A stretch of DNA of 6,270 bases from an uncultured Prevotella sp. (GTDB lineage: Bacteria; Bacteroidota; Bacteroidia; Bacteroidales; Bacteroidaceae), in contig NZ_URNN01000168.1 of the NCBI RefSeq assembly GCF_900549175.1, positions 1-6,270 of the forward strand, in the 5' to 3' direction. Below, piece by piece: positions 5,300-6,270 of the stretch (positions within the stretch are counted from its first letter, which is position 1; each line of letters opens with the position of its first letter). Below the pieces are notes generated by a model, which saw nothing but the letters and a program-made list of their open reading frames with translations, was not told the DNA's origin and ran no database searches. The position numbers were made by a program, and so were the translations under genes.

Positions 5300-6052
5300 A
5301 TGAAGAGAAATCAATTTTTCATAGCATTGTCGCTGCTTGCATGCACTCTGCTGTCATGTCAAAATGAGAAAAAACAACAATCGTCAATAGCAAATAAATC
5401 GAATATGGAAAAAAATGACACAATCTTAAAGCCATTTGTGGCGGAAAACTTGTTTTGGATTCGTGAACCCAAACAATATACAATCACGGACTCTTTGATT
5501 ACAATCGTTTCAGAACCTCACACCGACCTGTGGCAGCGCACCTATTATGGGTTCAGCAACGACAATGCTCCGGTGCTGCAAATGAAAACCTCCGACAAGT
5601 TCTTTTCTTTCACTGTAAAGACATCGTTCAACAGTTCCGCCCTGTTCGACCAGTGCGGAATCGCAATCTATCTTGACAGTGACAACTGGATGAAGGCGTC
5701 AATTGAATACGAGAACGAGGAATACCAGAGATTGGGCAGTGTGGTGACAAACAACGGATATTCCGATTGGGCCACGCATGACATCCCCTCTTCCATAAAG
5801 GAAATGTGGTATCGTCTTAGCCGTCGGGGAAGCGACTATTATATAGAGACAAGCCCTGACGGTATCGCTTTCCACCAAATGCGTACATTCCATTTGGATA
5901 AGGGCGATGGGGAGATTTCGTTCGGAATATATGCGGCAAGTCCGGTTGAACATTCATTCACCGCACAATTCTCAGAAATGGAAGTCGGAGAATGCAAATG
6001 GCAGCCATGGTCTGCGGAAGATACAGGGTTCAAACAGACCGTAAACAAGTAA
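5300..6052 (+). CDS. DUF1349 family lipoprotein
   Basis: This 250-residue protein has a lipoprotein signal: MKRNQFFIALSLLACTLLSC, with cleavage most likely before Cys20 (LLSC), though Cys15 (LLAC) is also a possible lipobox. A Gln/Asn/Lys-rich linker follows. Residues about 45-230 match the DUF1349 (REE1-like, concanavalin-A-like sandwich) family block by block: FDQCGIAIYLDSDNWMKASI (116-135), VVTNNGYSDW (148-157), YRLSRRGSDYYIETSPDG (171-188), FHQMRTFHL, and FGIYAASP (208-215). It is thus a more canonical member than the preceding paralogue. Bacterial DUF1349 proteins are usually soluble and of unknown role; the fold suggests carbohydrate or small-ligand binding. No promoter is seen in the 57-nt gap, so it probably depends on the promoter at 4389-4437. 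A double hairpin follows at 6098-6154. Confidence 0.88.
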   Translation: MKRNQFFIALSLLACTLLSCQNEKKQQSSIANKSNMEKNDTILKPFVAENLFWIREPKQYTITDSLITIVSEPHTDLWQRTYYGFSNDNAPVLQMKTSDKFFSFTVKTSFNSSALFDQCGIAIYLDSDNWMKASIEYENEEYQRLGSVVTNNGYSDWATHDIPSSIKEMWYRLSRRGSDYYIETSPDGIAFHQMRTFHLDKGDGEISFGIYAASPVEHSFTAQFSEMEVGECKWQPWSAEDTGFKQTVNK

Positions 6053-6097
6053 ACTGTAATCCAAAGAAAATTAAGGCCATAATGTCCAAATAGAAAG

Positions 6098-6154
6098 ATT
6101 TACCCCTGTTACGGATAACTGTTGCGGGGGTAAATTCCTCAAAAGGGAATTTTT
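6098..6154 (+). terminator. Two overlapping hairpins, probable terminator of the lipoprotein unit
   Basis: ATTTACCCC (6098-6106) is perfectly complementary to GGGGTAAAT (6127-6135), with an inner GTTA-CGGA-TAAC hairpin at 6108-6119 in the loop. AAATTCC (6132-6138) is perfectly complementary to GGAATTT (6146-6152) around a 7-nt loop, followed by TT. The two stems share AAAT at 6132-6135, so they cannot both be complete at once. It lies 46 nt after the last stop codon. The T run is short (five, partly inside the stem), so efficiency is uncertain. Confidence 0.6.
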
Positions 6155-6270
6155 ATATTCATTCTCAATATGATGTTGCAATATGCCTTTTTAATTTGTT
6201 TAAGATGAATAATCTTCATAACCAACATAAACATTTGCTTGTTTCCAATCGTGTTGCCTTTATGATAATA
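6155..6270. other. Non-coding tail of the window
   Basis: No gene is seen. ATGAA (6205-6209) and TTCAT (6215-6219) form a small inverted repeat. TTAATTTG at 6191-6198 is one mismatch from a -7 element but lacks a -33 partner. A following gene, if any, starts beyond the window. Confidence 0.4.

Noticed and set aside
6191..6198. TTAATTTG as a promoter for a gene beyond the window
   Set aside because: It has one mismatch to TAnnTTTG and no TTG near 20 nt upstream; the downstream gene is not visible.
1..6270. CRISPR arrays, tRNA or rRNA genes, insertion sequences
   Set aside because: No spaced direct repeats with unique spacers, no cloverleaf-type sequence, no rRNA signature and no transposase frame with terminal inverted repeats were seen on either strand.

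Overview
The window looks like a chromosomal segment from a member of the Bacteroidales. The evidence is several promoter-like sites of the Bacteroidetes type (TAnnTTTG at -7, in the best cases with TTG 20 nt upstream), A-rich leaders without strong Shine-Dalgarno sites, a PAS-like plus LuxR-HTH regulator of a type common in Bacteroides, and lipoproteins with charged residues just after the lipobox cysteine. The species cannot be named from the sequence.

Left part (1-2178): GC-rich core genes. A short 16-bp tandem repeat lies at the left edge. Two minus-strand genes, aroQ (type II 3-dehydroquinate dehydratase, shikimate pathway) followed by a small class I O-methyltransferase, are 6 nt apart and probably form one transcript. 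They diverge from xerD, a complete tyrosine recombinase of the chromosome-dimer-resolution type. The aroQ promoter candidate lies in the 5' edge of the xerD open frame and supports the shorter XerD start.

Middle part (2179-3058): AT-rich and largely decayed. It holds a three-fold ACATAA motif at exact 22-bp spacing, a possible terminator, and the frameshifted remnant of an AlbA_2 (Schlafen-type ATP-binding/regulatory) protein. Base composition changes abruptly just after xerD, which suggests acquired or rearranged DNA.

Right part (3059-6270): an apparently intact cassette, all on the plus strand: a LuxR-type regulator, a 124-residue left-handed beta-helix (hexapeptide) protein, and two tandem lipoproteins with related DUF1349 / concanavalin-A-like folds. 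The hexapeptide gene and the lipoprotein pair each have their own promoter. The two promoters share a 21-bp element (19 of 21 identical) placed identically against -33 and -7. The simplest inference is a small regulon in which the LuxR protein (or another factor) controls both transcripts through this element. A two-hairpin structure follows the last gene. The function of the cassette is not known to me and is the most interesting point in the window.
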